Under the pieces are notes generated by a model, which saw only the letters and a list, made by a program, of their open reading frames with translations, was not told the origin of the DNA and searched no databases. This document shows positions 52,573 to 60,937 of a DNA stretch of 64,000 bases, one piece after another. This DNA is from DATARH01 sp036268425 (GTDB taxonomy: Bacteria > Pseudomonadota > Alphaproteobacteria > ATCC43930 > CGMCC-115725), in the NCBI GenBank assembly GCA_036268425.1, contig DATAUE010000043.1, positions 62,001 to 126,000 on the forward strand. The letters run 5' to 3'. A program made the position numbers and the translations under genes. How positions within the stretch are numbered: the first letter of the stretch is position 1; every line of letters begins with the position of its first letter.

Positions 52573-53625
52573 ATGGCTGAGATTCTCGGGGTCGGATGTA
52601 CGCACCGGCCGCTGATGCTGCGGCGGAACGAGGACTGGACCGGGATGATGCGAGCCTCGCTCGACGACCCGGACATGCCGGCCGCGATGAAAAACCCGGC
52701 CAACTGGCCGGCCCCATTGCGCGAGGAACTTGGGAATGATTGGGGAGCCGCGTCGGCAGCGCGGGCGCGTGAAGTCTACCGCGCGCACTTCGCCGAGGCG
52801 CGCCGCGCGCTTGACGAGTTCAAGCCCGACCTGATTGTCATGTGGGGCGACGACCAGTACGAGAACTTCAAGGAAGACATCGTCCCACCCTTCGCCGTGC
52901 TGGCTTATGAGGACCGGGATATCCAGCCCTGGGCGCATCGCCGGTCGCCGGACAATCCGTGGAACGAACCCAAGGACAAAAGCTTTCGCATGCGCGGCCA
53001 CAAGGAGGCCGGGAAATACCTCGCCACCCGGTTGATCGAACAGGGCATCGACGCGGCCTATGCCTATAAGCCGCTGCACCATCCGATGGGCCACGCGTTT
53101 GAGAACACGGTGCTGCTGCTCGATGACGAGCGGCGCGGCTTTGATTACCCCCTGGTGCAGTTTTCGGTGAATTGCTACGGGCGGCGCGTTAACGCGGCGC
53201 GCGGGCTGCGCCTGCCGTTGGCGATGAAAGACAATATCCGCGATCTCGACCCGCCCTCGCCCAACCCGCATCGCTGCATGCAGGTCGGCGCCGCGACGGC
53301 GCAGATCATGGCCGACAGCCCGTGGCGCGTTGCGCTGATGGCGTCGTCTTCCTGGTCGCATTCCTTTCTGACCGAAAAGAACTGGCAATTATGGCCGGAT
53401 GTCGCCGCCGACCGGGCGCTCTATGACGCGCTCGAAACCGGCGATTACGCCAAGTGGCACGGCTACAAGACCGACCAGATCGAGGAATCGGGGCAGCACG
53501 AGGTGCTGAACTGGTTCTGCCTGCTCGGCGCGATGGAAGCGCTCGGCCGCAAACCGGACAAAGCGAGCTTTATCGAAACCTGGGCCTTTGTCTCGCCGGT
53601 CGTCTTTGCTTATTACCCGGCCTGA
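52573..53625 (+). CDS. LigB-fold class III extradiol dioxygenase-like protein
   Basis: A 350-residue protein of the LigB superfamily. GVGCTHRPLML supplies the N-terminal His11, and ASSSWSHSFLTEKNW the second-shell His263. Where LigB enzymes normally have Asp-His for the second iron ligand, this protein reads WGDDQYENF (Asp94-Gln95), so the His is replaced by Gln. HHPMGHAFE at about 169-177 could compensate. GGGAGG 6 bp upstream fixes the start. It would follow the two small dioxygenase-fold genes in a catabolic set. Activity cannot be assumed. Confidence 0.82.
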   Translation: MAEILGVGCTHRPLMLRRNEDWTGMMRASLDDPDMPAAMKNPANWPAPLREELGNDWGAASAARAREVYRAHFAEARRALDEFKPDLIVMWGDDQYENFKEDIVPPFAVLAYEDRDIQPWAHRRSPDNPWNEPKDKSFRMRGHKEAGKYLATRLIEQGIDAAYAYKPLHHPMGHAFENTVLLLDDERRGFDYPLVQFSVNCYGRRVNAARGLRLPLAMKDNIRDLDPPSPNPHRCMQVGAATAQIMADSPWRVALMASSSWSHSFLTEKNWQLWPDVAADRALYDALETGDYAKWHGYKTDQIEESGQHEVLNWFCLLGAMEALGRKPDKASFIETWAFVSPVVFAYYPA

Positions 53626-53641
53626 CCGGTCCTCGCCGGGC

Positions 53642-54400
53642 TTACCGGTAATCCGGCTTGCGCTTTGCCAGAAACGCGGCGACGCCCTCGGCGAAATGTT
53701 CGCTGTGGCGGACGCGCTCGCCGAGTTCCTGCTCCAGCGCCTCGCGGCTGCGCGCGTAATCGGCGATGCCGCTGCTGATCTGCTGGCGAACCGCCTGAAC
53801 AGCGGTCGGGCTGTTGGCGGCGATCGCGCGCGCCGTGTCGAAGGCCCACGGCATCAGCGCATCGCGCTCGACCACCCGGTTGACCAGGTTGAGTTGCGCC
53901 GCGGTCGCGGCATCGATCAGCCGGCCGGTCAGCAGCAAATCCATCGCATGCACGTGGCCGATCTGCTGGCTTAATTTTATCGTTGCGCCACCGAACGGAT
54001 AGATCGACCAACGGACCTCCGGCAAACCGAACCGCGCCTCGGGTGCGGCGGCGCGGATATCGGTCGACAGCAACAGTTCGACGCCGCCGGCAATGCAGTC
54101 GCCGTTGACCGCGGCGACAATCGGTTTTGCAAACGGCGTGTCCTTTAACAGCGCGCGGTTGATGACAGCCGCGCTTTCGGCGCTGGCGGTCAGGTCGCCG
54201 GCAAGATCGGCGCCGGACGAAAACGCTTTTTCCCCGGCGCCGGTCAGCACGATGCAGCGGCACGCCGCATCGCGCTCGAGCCGGTCCCACAATTCCGCCA
54301 GATCGGCCATCATCGCGCGCGTCATCGCGTTGCGGCGCGGCTCGTTGGCGATCGTCACCAGCGCGATGTGCCGCTCGTGCCTGTCGACCCGAATTTCCAT
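53642..54400 (-). CDS. Enoyl-CoA hydratase/isomerase (crotonase family)
   Basis: A 252-residue crotonase. The CoA-binding segment reads AFSSGADLAGDL and the oxyanion-hole segment VNGDCIAGGVELLLSTDIR, with the typical ARFGLPEVRWSIYPFGGATIKL. The family hydrates enoyl-CoAs, isomerises double bonds or cleaves ring-opened CoA thioesters. Of the two Glu residues of classic hydratases, the second is present (FGLPEV) while the first falls in GGVELLL. It is convergent with the LigB-like gene (16 bp) and upstream of no obvious pathway partner. Confidence 0.92.
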   Translation of the reverse strand: MEIRVDRHERHIALVTIANEPRRNAMTRAMMADLAELWDRLERDAACRCIVLTGAGEKAFSSGADLAGDLTASAESAAVINRALLKDTPFAKPIVAAVNGDCIAGGVELLLSTDIRAAAPEARFGLPEVRWSIYPFGGATIKLSQQIGHVHAMDLLLTGRLIDAATAAQLNLVNRVVERDALMPWAFDTARAIAANSPTAVQAVRQQISSGIADYARSREALEQELGERVRHSEHFAEGVAAFLAKRKPDYR

Positions 54401-54436
54401 GTCGCCCTCCCTGCCGCCACAAAGCGGCGCCTCGCG

Positions 54437-56593
54437 TCAAAAGCGCTGCGTCAGCCCGGCCAGGACCGCACGCCGCGGGCCATATTGCGGCGCCCCGACG
54501 CCGACTCCGGTGCCGTCGCGGATTTCGTATTTCTGGTCGAGCACATTGATTACGTCGAGCCGCAGTTCCAACCCCTTGAAGATGCCGGTGTCGATCTTCT
54601 GCACGACGCTCAGGTTGACCTGCTGGTAATCCGGCAGCGACGCCCCATTCGGCACGGTGTCGGTGCTGGCCCGCAGCCCGCTGCCGAACACGACACTGGC
54701 CGAGACCCGCGTCTTTGTCGGGAACGTATAGGCGACACCCGCCGACGCCGTATAGGTCTGGTCGTGGTCGAGATGGATGTAATGGTTGGCGATATAGGCC
54801 AATTCGTCGGGCGAGAAATTGAACTGGCCGGAAATGATGTCTTCGCCCATCGCCCGCCCGACGGCGAAATTGCCGTAAAGCGACCATTGGTCGATATCAT
54901 AGCTGGTTGTCAGCTCGATCCCCTCGGCATAGCCGCGCGCATAGTTGAATGGTGTCAGGACGACCGGCGCGCCGAACTGGCCCTCATCGATCAGGTTCTT
55001 GGCGATCTTGTAATACGCATCGACCCCGATTTTGAGGCCCGGCAGAACGATCTGCGACGCGCCAACATCGAAATAATGGTCGCGTTCGGCTTTGACGGGG
55101 CTGTCGGCGGTAACGGCAGGCGCTGCGGTCGTGTTTTGGAACAAGGCCAGCGTCGTCGGCGCCACCAGCTCGAACGGGGGCGGCGTGAAATAGCGCGAAT
55201 ATCCGGCGTGCAGCGTCGTCTGCTCAGTTGGCTGCCACACGACATTGATCCGCGGGCTGAGCTGCTGTTCATGGGTGTACTGATCGACGAGATCGAAGCG
55301 GGCGCCGAAATTGACCGTCACATCCGGTGTGATCTTCCATTCGTCCTGGAGATACAACCCGTAAAGCCAGCCGGTCTTGCCGCCGGAATCGGCAATCGAC
55401 AGCGGCTGGTCGGATAGCGGCGTGCCGTCCGGCCCGGTCTCCAGCACCAGCGAGTTGGTCTGCGCAATCGAGCGCTCGCCTTGCAGCAGAAACCCGGCGC
55501 GCAGCGTGTGGTCGGGCGACAGGCGGTAGCTGCCGTCGCCTTGCGTCCCGGTGGCGATGCTGCGGCGGTAGGCATTCTGCGCGATGCCGTTGAACAGCAG
55601 GTCGCCGACCGGGTCCGGCGAAAAATAAACGCTGCTGTAGCGGGTGAACGCCGATAGCTGAAAATCGAGCGCATCGATCTTCTTTTGCAACGCGGCGATC
55701 CCGTAATGGGTGATTTCGCGCTGATTTTCGTTGAGCAATGACGAGTTGAAATCGCTCGCGCCGCTGACGGTCAGCCCCAGCCCCGGAACCTGCCCCGGAT
55801 TGTTCGGGATCTGCAGTTCGCTGCGCGACGTGCCGGCGATCGCGGTCAGCCGGGTCGTCGGGTCGATGATACCCGAGAGATAGGCAAACCCGTGCCCTTG
55901 TTCGGTGCGGTCGTGGATCGGGTTGTAGCCGCTGGTCGGGTTTTCGATGCCGATATTGTCGCGCAGGAAATCGCCGGTCACAAAAAAATCGACCTGCCCG
56001 ACCCGGCCGCCCCATTCGAGGCTTGGCTGCAGCCAGCCATGCGAGCCGCCATACATCGACAGCGCGCCGCCGGGTTCGATCGCGCCGGTCTTGGTCTGGA
56101 TATCGACAATGCCGGCGGTGCGGAAACCGTATTGTGCCGGCAGTGCGCCGGTGATCAGCGACACCGAATCGGCGAGGCGGGTTTCGAGCGCCTGGCCGAA
56201 GACGTTGATCCCCTCCGGCAGCAGCACGCCATTCAGCCGGTATTGCAGGTTCGCGTGGTCGCCGCGGACGTGAAGCTGGCCGAACGAATCCTGGGCGACA
56301 CCCGGCGCCTGCAACAGCAATTCGTTGAGAGACTGGTTGTCCCCCTGCGGCTGGCTCTCGATGGTAGAGCGGGTGAAGTCGTAGGTACTGGCGCCGAGGC
56401 TCGGCTCGATCTGGCTGCGTGCGATATCGAGTTCCTTTGCAACGACATCGAGTTCGGGAAGCAGCACGGTTCCGTCGGCACCGGCAGCGGGAGCCGGCGA
56501 TGCCTGGGCGAATGCCGGCGACGGCAGATAGGCGAGTGCGGCCAGAGCCCATACGGCAACGCCGTACCGGCCCCGGAAACGGGGGCTTGGCAT
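54437..56593 (-). CDS. TonB-dependent outer-membrane receptor
   Basis: A 718-residue receptor. The signal peptide ends Ala-Phe-Ala-Gln (about residue 30). The plug domain follows, with STIESQPQGDNQSLNELLLQAPGV and LHVRGDHANLQYRLNGVLLPEG, then a 22-strand-type barrel ending Leu-Thr-Gln-Arg-Phe, the C-terminal aromatic signature. TonB receptors import metal chelates, haem, vitamin B12 or sugars. The DUF2946 gene 51 bp upstream suggests a metal, with copper the first guess because that family often accompanies copper receptors. No B12 riboswitch is seen in the leader. Confidence 0.94.
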   Translation of the reverse strand: MPSPRFRGRYGVAVWALAALAYLPSPAFAQASPAPAAGADGTVLLPELDVVAKELDIARSQIEPSLGASTYDFTRSTIESQPQGDNQSLNELLLQAPGVAQDSFGQLHVRGDHANLQYRLNGVLLPEGINVFGQALETRLADSVSLITGALPAQYGFRTAGIVDIQTKTGAIEPGGALSMYGGSHGWLQPSLEWGGRVGQVDFFVTGDFLRDNIGIENPTSGYNPIHDRTEQGHGFAYLSGIIDPTTRLTAIAGTSRSELQIPNNPGQVPGLGLTVSGASDFNSSLLNENQREITHYGIAALQKKIDALDFQLSAFTRYSSVYFSPDPVGDLLFNGIAQNAYRRSIATGTQGDGSYRLSPDHTLRAGFLLQGERSIAQTNSLVLETGPDGTPLSDQPLSIADSGGKTGWLYGLYLQDEWKITPDVTVNFGARFDLVDQYTHEQQLSPRINVVWQPTEQTTLHAGYSRYFTPPPFELVAPTTLALFQNTTAAPAVTADSPVKAERDHYFDVGASQIVLPGLKIGVDAYYKIAKNLIDEGQFGAPVVLTPFNYARGYAEGIELTTSYDIDQWSLYGNFAVGRAMGEDIISGQFNFSPDELAYIANHYIHLDHDQTYTASAGVAYTFPTKTRVSASVVFGSGLRASTDTVPNGASLPDYQQVNLSVVQKIDTGIFKGLELRLDVINVLDQKYEIRDGTGVGVGAPQYGPRRAVLAGLTQRF

Positions 56594-56644
56594 GAAACAC
56601 CTCGAAAATCAGCAGAAAGCGCCGCGCGATGGCGGCGATGCGGA

Positions 56645-57052
56645 TCAGCTTGAGAGGGAGAGGCTCAAGCTTCGAGGTGGCGCGCGCGCCTGGAATGCCC
56701 GCTCGGCCAGCCGGGCAGCGAGAACGACAACCGGCAGCGGCAGCGACGACGCCGTCGCGACCGGCATCGGTACAGCGGCAAAATCCACCGGTGACGCGCC
56801 GACATGGTGCAGCGCGGCGCAGATATCGCAATCATCCTCGGCCGATACCGGCGAGAGCGGTGCCGCCCCCTTGGTGGACGCGACCGATTGCGTGGCGTGC
56901 GACGACAGTGGCAGCGGATGGTGGTGCCAGCCAAACAGCAGCGCCTGGAACAGGACGGCAAAGACGCCGAGCACCGCGATCCGGCGCCGCAACGCCAACG
57001 CGCGCAGCCCTTTCACGCCGGTCCTGCTAGATGCCCTGCAATGCCGTCGCAT
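56645..57052 (-). CDS. DUF2946-family protein
   Basis: A 135-residue protein with an N-terminal membrane segment or signal (RRRIAVLGVFAVLFQALLFGW) followed immediately by a His-rich turn (WHHHPLPLSSH) and the family motif CDICAALHH. These are the features of DUF2946. The Cys-x-x-Cys and His residues could hold a metal. The start ATG 57052 is chosen because the upstream frame adds only an unlikely N-terminus. It lies directly upstream of the TonB receptor on the same strand, probably in one transcription unit. Confidence 0.78.
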   Translation of the reverse strand: MRRHCRASSRTGVKGLRALALRRRIAVLGVFAVLFQALLFGWHHHPLPLSSHATQSVASTKGAAPLSPVSAEDDCDICAALHHVGASPVDFAAVPMPVATASSLPLPVVVLAARLAERAFQARAPPRSLSLSLSS

Positions 57053-57191
57053 CGCGTCCCAATCCCCCACAGGCGCATGATGGCCGGCAGTGGCGGCGCA
57101 TGCAATGGCACGCACGCTGCGCTTTTAGGTGCCGGCAGCGTCACGCGCCGCTACAACCGCCCTGCCCCATCAGGTTCGGAAAGGTCGTACG

Positions 57192-58058
57192 ATGGCCAAT
57201 GCGTTGAAGGACAAGATCGCGAGCGGCGGGCTGGCGGCGCTGATGTCGGCGCACAACCCGCTTTCGGCGCGGCTGGCCGAAGAGGCCGGTTTCGACGGCA
57301 TCTGGGCCAGCGGCTTTGAATTGTCGGCGGCCTACGGCGTACCGGACGCGAGCCTCCTGTCACTGACCCAGCATCTCGACATGACGCGTGCGATCATCGA
57401 GCAAGTCGGGCTGCCGATGGTCGCCGATATCGATACCGGCTACGGCAACGCCATTAATGTCGGGCATGTCGTCGGCGGCTATGCGCGCGCCGGATCGGCT
57501 GCCATTGTGATCGAGGACAAGACGTTCCCCAAAGACACCAGCCTCCTTGCCGGCGGCCGGCAGGAACTGGTCCGCATTGCCGAGTTCCAGGGCAAGATCG
57601 AGGCGGCCAAGGCAGCCGGGGCGGCCCACGACCTGCTCGTCATCGCGCGCACCGAGGCGCTGATCGCCGATCTCGGCATCGAGGAAGCACTGAAGCGGGG
57701 TGCGGCTTATGCCGAGGCCGGCGCCGATCTGCTGCTGGTCCACTCAAAGCGGAAGACCCCGGATGAGATCGTCGCATTCACCGAACGCTGGCCCGGCACG
57801 ATCCCGTTGACAATCGTGCCCACCGCCTATCCCGATCTGACCGAAGCCAAAATCCGTGCGCTCGGTAAGATCGCGATCGTGATCTACGCCAATCACGCGG
57901 TGCGCGCGGCCGTCACCGCGATGCGCGAGGTGTTTGCCGCGATCCGCCGCGACGGCGGCATCCATCAAGTCGACAAACGCATCGTGTCGGTCGAGGAGAT
58001 TTTCGACTTGCAGCGCGTCCCGGCGATGAAGGCGGCGGAAAAGAAATACCTGCGCTGA
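57192..58058 (+). CDS. PEP mutase/phosphonopyruvate hydrolase-like enzyme
   Basis: A 288-residue alpha/beta-barrel of the isocitrate lyase/PEP mutase superfamily. It has the HNPLSARLAEEAGFDGIWASG entrance loop, DIDTGYGN (81-86) for Mg, and the gating loop EDKTFPKDTS (108-117). PEP mutases have EDKxxPKxNS; here Thr116 replaces that Asn. As I recall, Thr at this place characterises phosphonopyruvate hydrolase, which releases phosphate from phosphonopyruvate, so hydrolase is the better guess. The ATG has AAAGG about 8 bp upstream. No phosphonate gene is adjacent. Confidence 0.82.
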   Translation: MANALKDKIASGGLAALMSAHNPLSARLAEEAGFDGIWASGFELSAAYGVPDASLLSLTQHLDMTRAIIEQVGLPMVADIDTGYGNAINVGHVVGGYARAGSAAIVIEDKTFPKDTSLLAGGRQELVRIAEFQGKIEAAKAAGAAHDLLVIARTEALIADLGIEEALKRGAAYAEAGADLLLVHSKRKTPDEIVAFTERWPGTIPLTIVPTAYPDLTEAKIRALGKIAIVIYANHAVRAAVTAMREVFAAIRRDGGIHQVDKRIVSVEEIFDLQRVPAMKAAEKKYLR

Positions 58059-58064
58059 TGCCGA

Positions 58065-58844
58065 TCAGGCGCCGGCGGGCATCCAGGCGGCGGCGAAGCG
58101 GTGGACTTCGTCGAATGAAGCCGGGATGTCGATGGGGCACAGCGTCGCGAGCTTCGCCAGAGACAACTCGTAGGTCACGGTCGGGGCTTGTGGATCAAAG
58201 GATGCCGCCGACCCGATCGCATGATGCAGTTCACCGAGGCGCACGGTGCCGCTTCCGCCGAGGTTGACGATCTGCCGGTGCGTCGTTGCGGCAAGGCGCA
58301 TCACGATCTCGGCGGCATGGTCGGTGTGGATGAATTGCAGCGCGGAATCGGGCGACAGCCAGATTTTTGCACCGGCCAGAATATCGAACACGGCATTCTT
58401 GCGCAGGCCGGGACCGACAAAGCCGCCGGCCCGAATGATCAGCCAGTTCGGATGCGTGCCGATGACCAGCCGCTCGGCGAGGTATTTGTGCAGTCCGTAG
58501 CGACTGACTTTGGCGAGATCGGGCTGGCCCTCTTCGCACGTCGTCCCCGGCCGCGACGGATCGTCGTAAACATCACCACTCGATATCAGCACATACATTC
58601 CAGCGCGAAACGTCGACAGCGACGCCGCGACCGAGCGCACCGACCGGTCGAAATCGTTCAACGGCTCGCGATCGGCAAGGTATTTGCGCGAACTGCCGTT
58701 GGCGTTGACCAGGACATCGCACCTCCTGCCGGCGAATTCGTCGTGATTCCCGTGGGTTATGACCTGGTGTTCAAGCCCGTTCTGACGGCAGTAGCGAACA
58801 AAAGCGGAGCCGACAAACCCTTCGCCGCCGATGATGTAGATCAC
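58065..58844 (-). CDS. NAD(P)-dependent epimerase/dehydratase (SDR), short
   Basis: A 259-residue extended-SDR enzyme. The Rossmann loop is IIGGEGFVGSAF. The catalytic Ser is in LISSGDVYDD and the Tyr-x-x-x-Lys in YGLHKYLAERL. It is shorter than typical epimerases (about 310 residues). The GTG start (58844) overlaps the stop of the upstream SDR gene by 4 bp (GTGA). Substrate likely a nucleotide sugar by association; not demonstrated. Confidence 0.87.
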   Translation of the reverse strand: MIYIIGGEGFVGSAFVRYCRQNGLEHQVITHGNHDEFAGRRCDVLVNANGSSRKYLADREPLNDFDRSVRSVAASLSTFRAGMYVLISSGDVYDDPSRPGTTCEEGQPDLAKVSRYGLHKYLAERLVIGTHPNWLIIRAGGFVGPGLRKNAVFDILAGAKIWLSPDSALQFIHTDHAAEIVMRLAATTHRQIVNLGGSGTVRLGELHHAIGSAASFDPQAPTVTYELSLAKLATLCPIDIPASFDEVHRFAAAWMPAGA

Positions 58845-59785
58845 AGGCGCAGGCCGTCGCCGCGATCGGCGTAATTCCTTGCGAACCAGCCGATCGTCGC
58901 CGCGAGCCCGTCATGCAGCGGTGTCGGGCATGACAGACCCAGCGCGTGCAGACGTTCGACCGCGAATATCTTGACCATCTGGCCATCCGGCTTTGTCGTG
59001 TCCCACACGATATCGCCGGTAAAGCCGACATGCCCGGCGATCGTCATCGCCAGTTCACGGATCGACACCGCCACTCCCGAGGCGATGTTGACCGGCCCCG
59101 GCTCAGGGAAATCCTCGATAAAAAACGGGATCGTCGCGGCGACATCACCGGCATGGACGAAATCGCGTTGCGGCCGGCCACTGCCCCACATCACGACCTG
59201 GCCGGCACCGGCCAGCATCGCCTCGTGATAGCGCCGGATCATCGCCGGCACGACATGGCTATTGAGCCGGTCGAAATTGTCGTACTCGCCATACATGTTG
59301 CCCGGCACCACAACCGTCGCATCGAGCCCATACTGCGTGCGGTAGCTGTGCGCCGCGACGGTACCCATCATCTTCGCCGTCGAATAACCCGCGCTTTCAG
59401 CCTGCGGGTAGCCGCACCACAACTGCGCCTCGTCGATCGGGCTTGTCGCCGCCGCCGGGTAAGAGCAGCCGCCGATCGGGTAGACCAGCTTGCGCACGCC
59501 GTGTCGCGAAGCTGCGTCGAACAGGTGCGCGGTCAATATCGTGTTGCGGTAATAGAAATCAGCCGGGTAGGCCTTATTGGCACCGATCCCACCGGAATAG
59601 GTCGCGTAATGCACGATAGTGTCAGGCTTTGCGTCGCGCAGCAGCCGGTCGACCGCGTTGCGATCCATCAAATCGGCGTCGCGCGACGAGACACTGACGA
59701 CATTCTCGGGGCCATAGCGCCGCTCCAGCACCGGCCGCGTGTGCCGGCCGAGAAACCCCGTGGCGCCGGTCAGCAGAACGCGCAT
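58841..59785 (-). CDS. GDP-fucose synthase-like epimerase/reductase (SDR)
   Basis: A 314-residue SDR enzyme. VLLTGATGFLGRHTRPVL binds the nucleotide; GGIGANKAYPADFYYRN, YPIGGCSYPAAATSPIDE and YSTAKMMGTVAAHSYRTQYG resemble GDP-L-fucose synthase, including the Cys in the active-site region and catalytic Tyr-x-x-x-Lys. RPQRDFVHAGDVA is the shared SDR segment. GDP-fucose is only one possibility among 6-deoxy or branched sugars. It starts 1 bp after the upstream SDR gene stop, and its own stop overlaps the next gene. Confidence 0.88.
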   Translation of the reverse strand: MRVLLTGATGFLGRHTRPVLERRYGPENVVSVSSRDADLMDRNAVDRLLRDAKPDTIVHYATYSGGIGANKAYPADFYYRNTILTAHLFDAASRHGVRKLVYPIGGCSYPAAATSPIDEAQLWCGYPQAESAGYSTAKMMGTVAAHSYRTQYGLDATVVVPGNMYGEYDNFDRLNSHVVPAMIRRYHEAMLAGAGQVVMWGSGRPQRDFVHAGDVAATIPFFIEDFPEPGPVNIASGVAVSIRELAMTIAGHVGFTGDIVWDTTKPDGQMVKIFAVERLHALGLSCPTPLHDGLAATIGWFARNYADRGDGLRL

Positions 59786-59786
59786 G

Positions 59787-60725
59787 TCAGGAATTGGCGA
59801 AGCGGGCGTTGCTCAGCATCGCGTAACCCTTGACCAGTTCGCGAATGCCGCGCTCGATCGACCAGTCGGGCGTCCAGCCGGTCGCCTCGATCTTAGCGTT
59901 CGACACGATGTAATCGCGCTTGTCCGGGTCCTCGCCGATCGGCGCCTCGATGTAAACAAAGTGCGGCACCTGCTCCTTGATCCTGGCACAGAGTTCGAGC
60001 TTTGACAGATTGGCGTCGGACAGCCCGACATTGTACGGCTGGTTATTCATCGCGGGGTAATTGGCCAGCGTATGCAGAAAGGCTTTGGCGACATCGCGAA
60101 TGTGGATGTAATTCCGCTTGAAGTGGCCCTCGAACACGATCAGCGCGCGATCGGTCAGGGCACGATAGGTAAAATCGTTGACCAGCAGGTCGAGCCGCAT
60201 GCGTGGCGACATGCCGAACACGGTCGCCAGCCGTAATGTCACGCCGTTGCCGCTTTCGAGGATCGCGCGTTCGGCCTCGACCTTGGTGCGGCCGTACAAC
60301 GACACCGGGCGCAGCGGCGACTGCTCGGTGCAGAACTGGCCCTGTTCGCCGATGCCGTAGCCGGAATTGGACGTGGCGAACACCAGTCGCTGGTTGCGGC
60401 TCAGCATGCCGACCAGGCTGACCACCGCCTCGCGATTGATCGACACGGCATTGACCGGGTCGCGGGCGCAGAGCGGCGCTCCGACCAGCGCGGCCAGCGG
60501 GATCACGATATCCGCCTTGGCAATCAGCCGGCGCAGCAGCGCGGCGTCCCGTGCATCGCCTTTGACCGGCGAGAAATTATCAAACCGGCAGCAATCGGCC
60601 AGCGCCGCGTCACCCTCGGGAAAGCGGTCGAGCAGCGTCACCTCGTACCCGGCTGCCAGCAGCACCGGGAGCATGACCGAACCGATATACCCGGCACCCC
60701 CGGTCACCAGAACACGCTCGCGCAT
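59787..60725 (-). CDS. NAD-dependent nucleotide-sugar epimerase (SDR)
   Basis: A 312-residue extended SDR. RVLVTGGAGYIGSVMLPVLL binds NAD, FATSNSGYG holds the Ser, YGRTKVEAERAI the Tyr and Lys, and FKRNYIHIRDVAKAFLH the typical late segment. It resembles UDP-glucose 4-epimerase and related enzymes, without a residue that fixes the substrate. ATG 60725 is preferred over 60743. It is first of the three-gene operon; no glycosyltransferase is nearby. Confidence 0.9.
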   Translation of the reverse strand: MRERVLVTGGAGYIGSVMLPVLLAAGYEVTLLDRFPEGDAALADCCRFDNFSPVKGDARDAALLRRLIAKADIVIPLAALVGAPLCARDPVNAVSINREAVVSLVGMLSRNQRLVFATSNSGYGIGEQGQFCTEQSPLRPVSLYGRTKVEAERAILESGNGVTLRLATVFGMSPRMRLDLLVNDFTYRALTDRALIVFEGHFKRNYIHIRDVAKAFLHTLANYPAMNNQPYNVGLSDANLSKLELCARIKEQVPHFVYIEAPIGEDPDKRDYIVSNAKIEATGWTPDWSIERGIRELVKGYAMLSNARFANS

Positions 60726-60937
60726 CAACCGCGTTTCCCTCAACCACCCGCAGACGGCTCGCTAGACCCACCCGGCGTTTCCACCGAGGCCCGGCACTCT
60801 ATGCGGTCAGTATATTACCGGCGATTGAACGCGCGAAAGGATACCGCCGCAACGCCGCTGCTCAACGCCTGCGTTCCGCACGCGAGGGCAATCTGCAATG
60901 ATGCGTTTGCCGAAATGCGGGCGCGACGGGAGAACGG

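Noticed and set aside
53613..54887. 424-codon frame overlapping the enoyl-CoA hydratase and receptor genes
   Set aside because: Arg/Gly-rich out-of-frame translation covering two convincing genes; no start signal or family.
55269..56831. 520-codon alternative frame inside the TonB receptor gene
   Set aside because: Arg/Ala/Pro-rich shadow translation; the receptor frame has signal peptide, plug and barrel.
56594..57191. Cobalamin riboswitch upstream of the TonB receptor
   Set aside because: I looked for the conserved B12-box pattern around the receptor and bluB and saw none. The space upstream of the receptor is mostly occupied by the DUF2946 gene.
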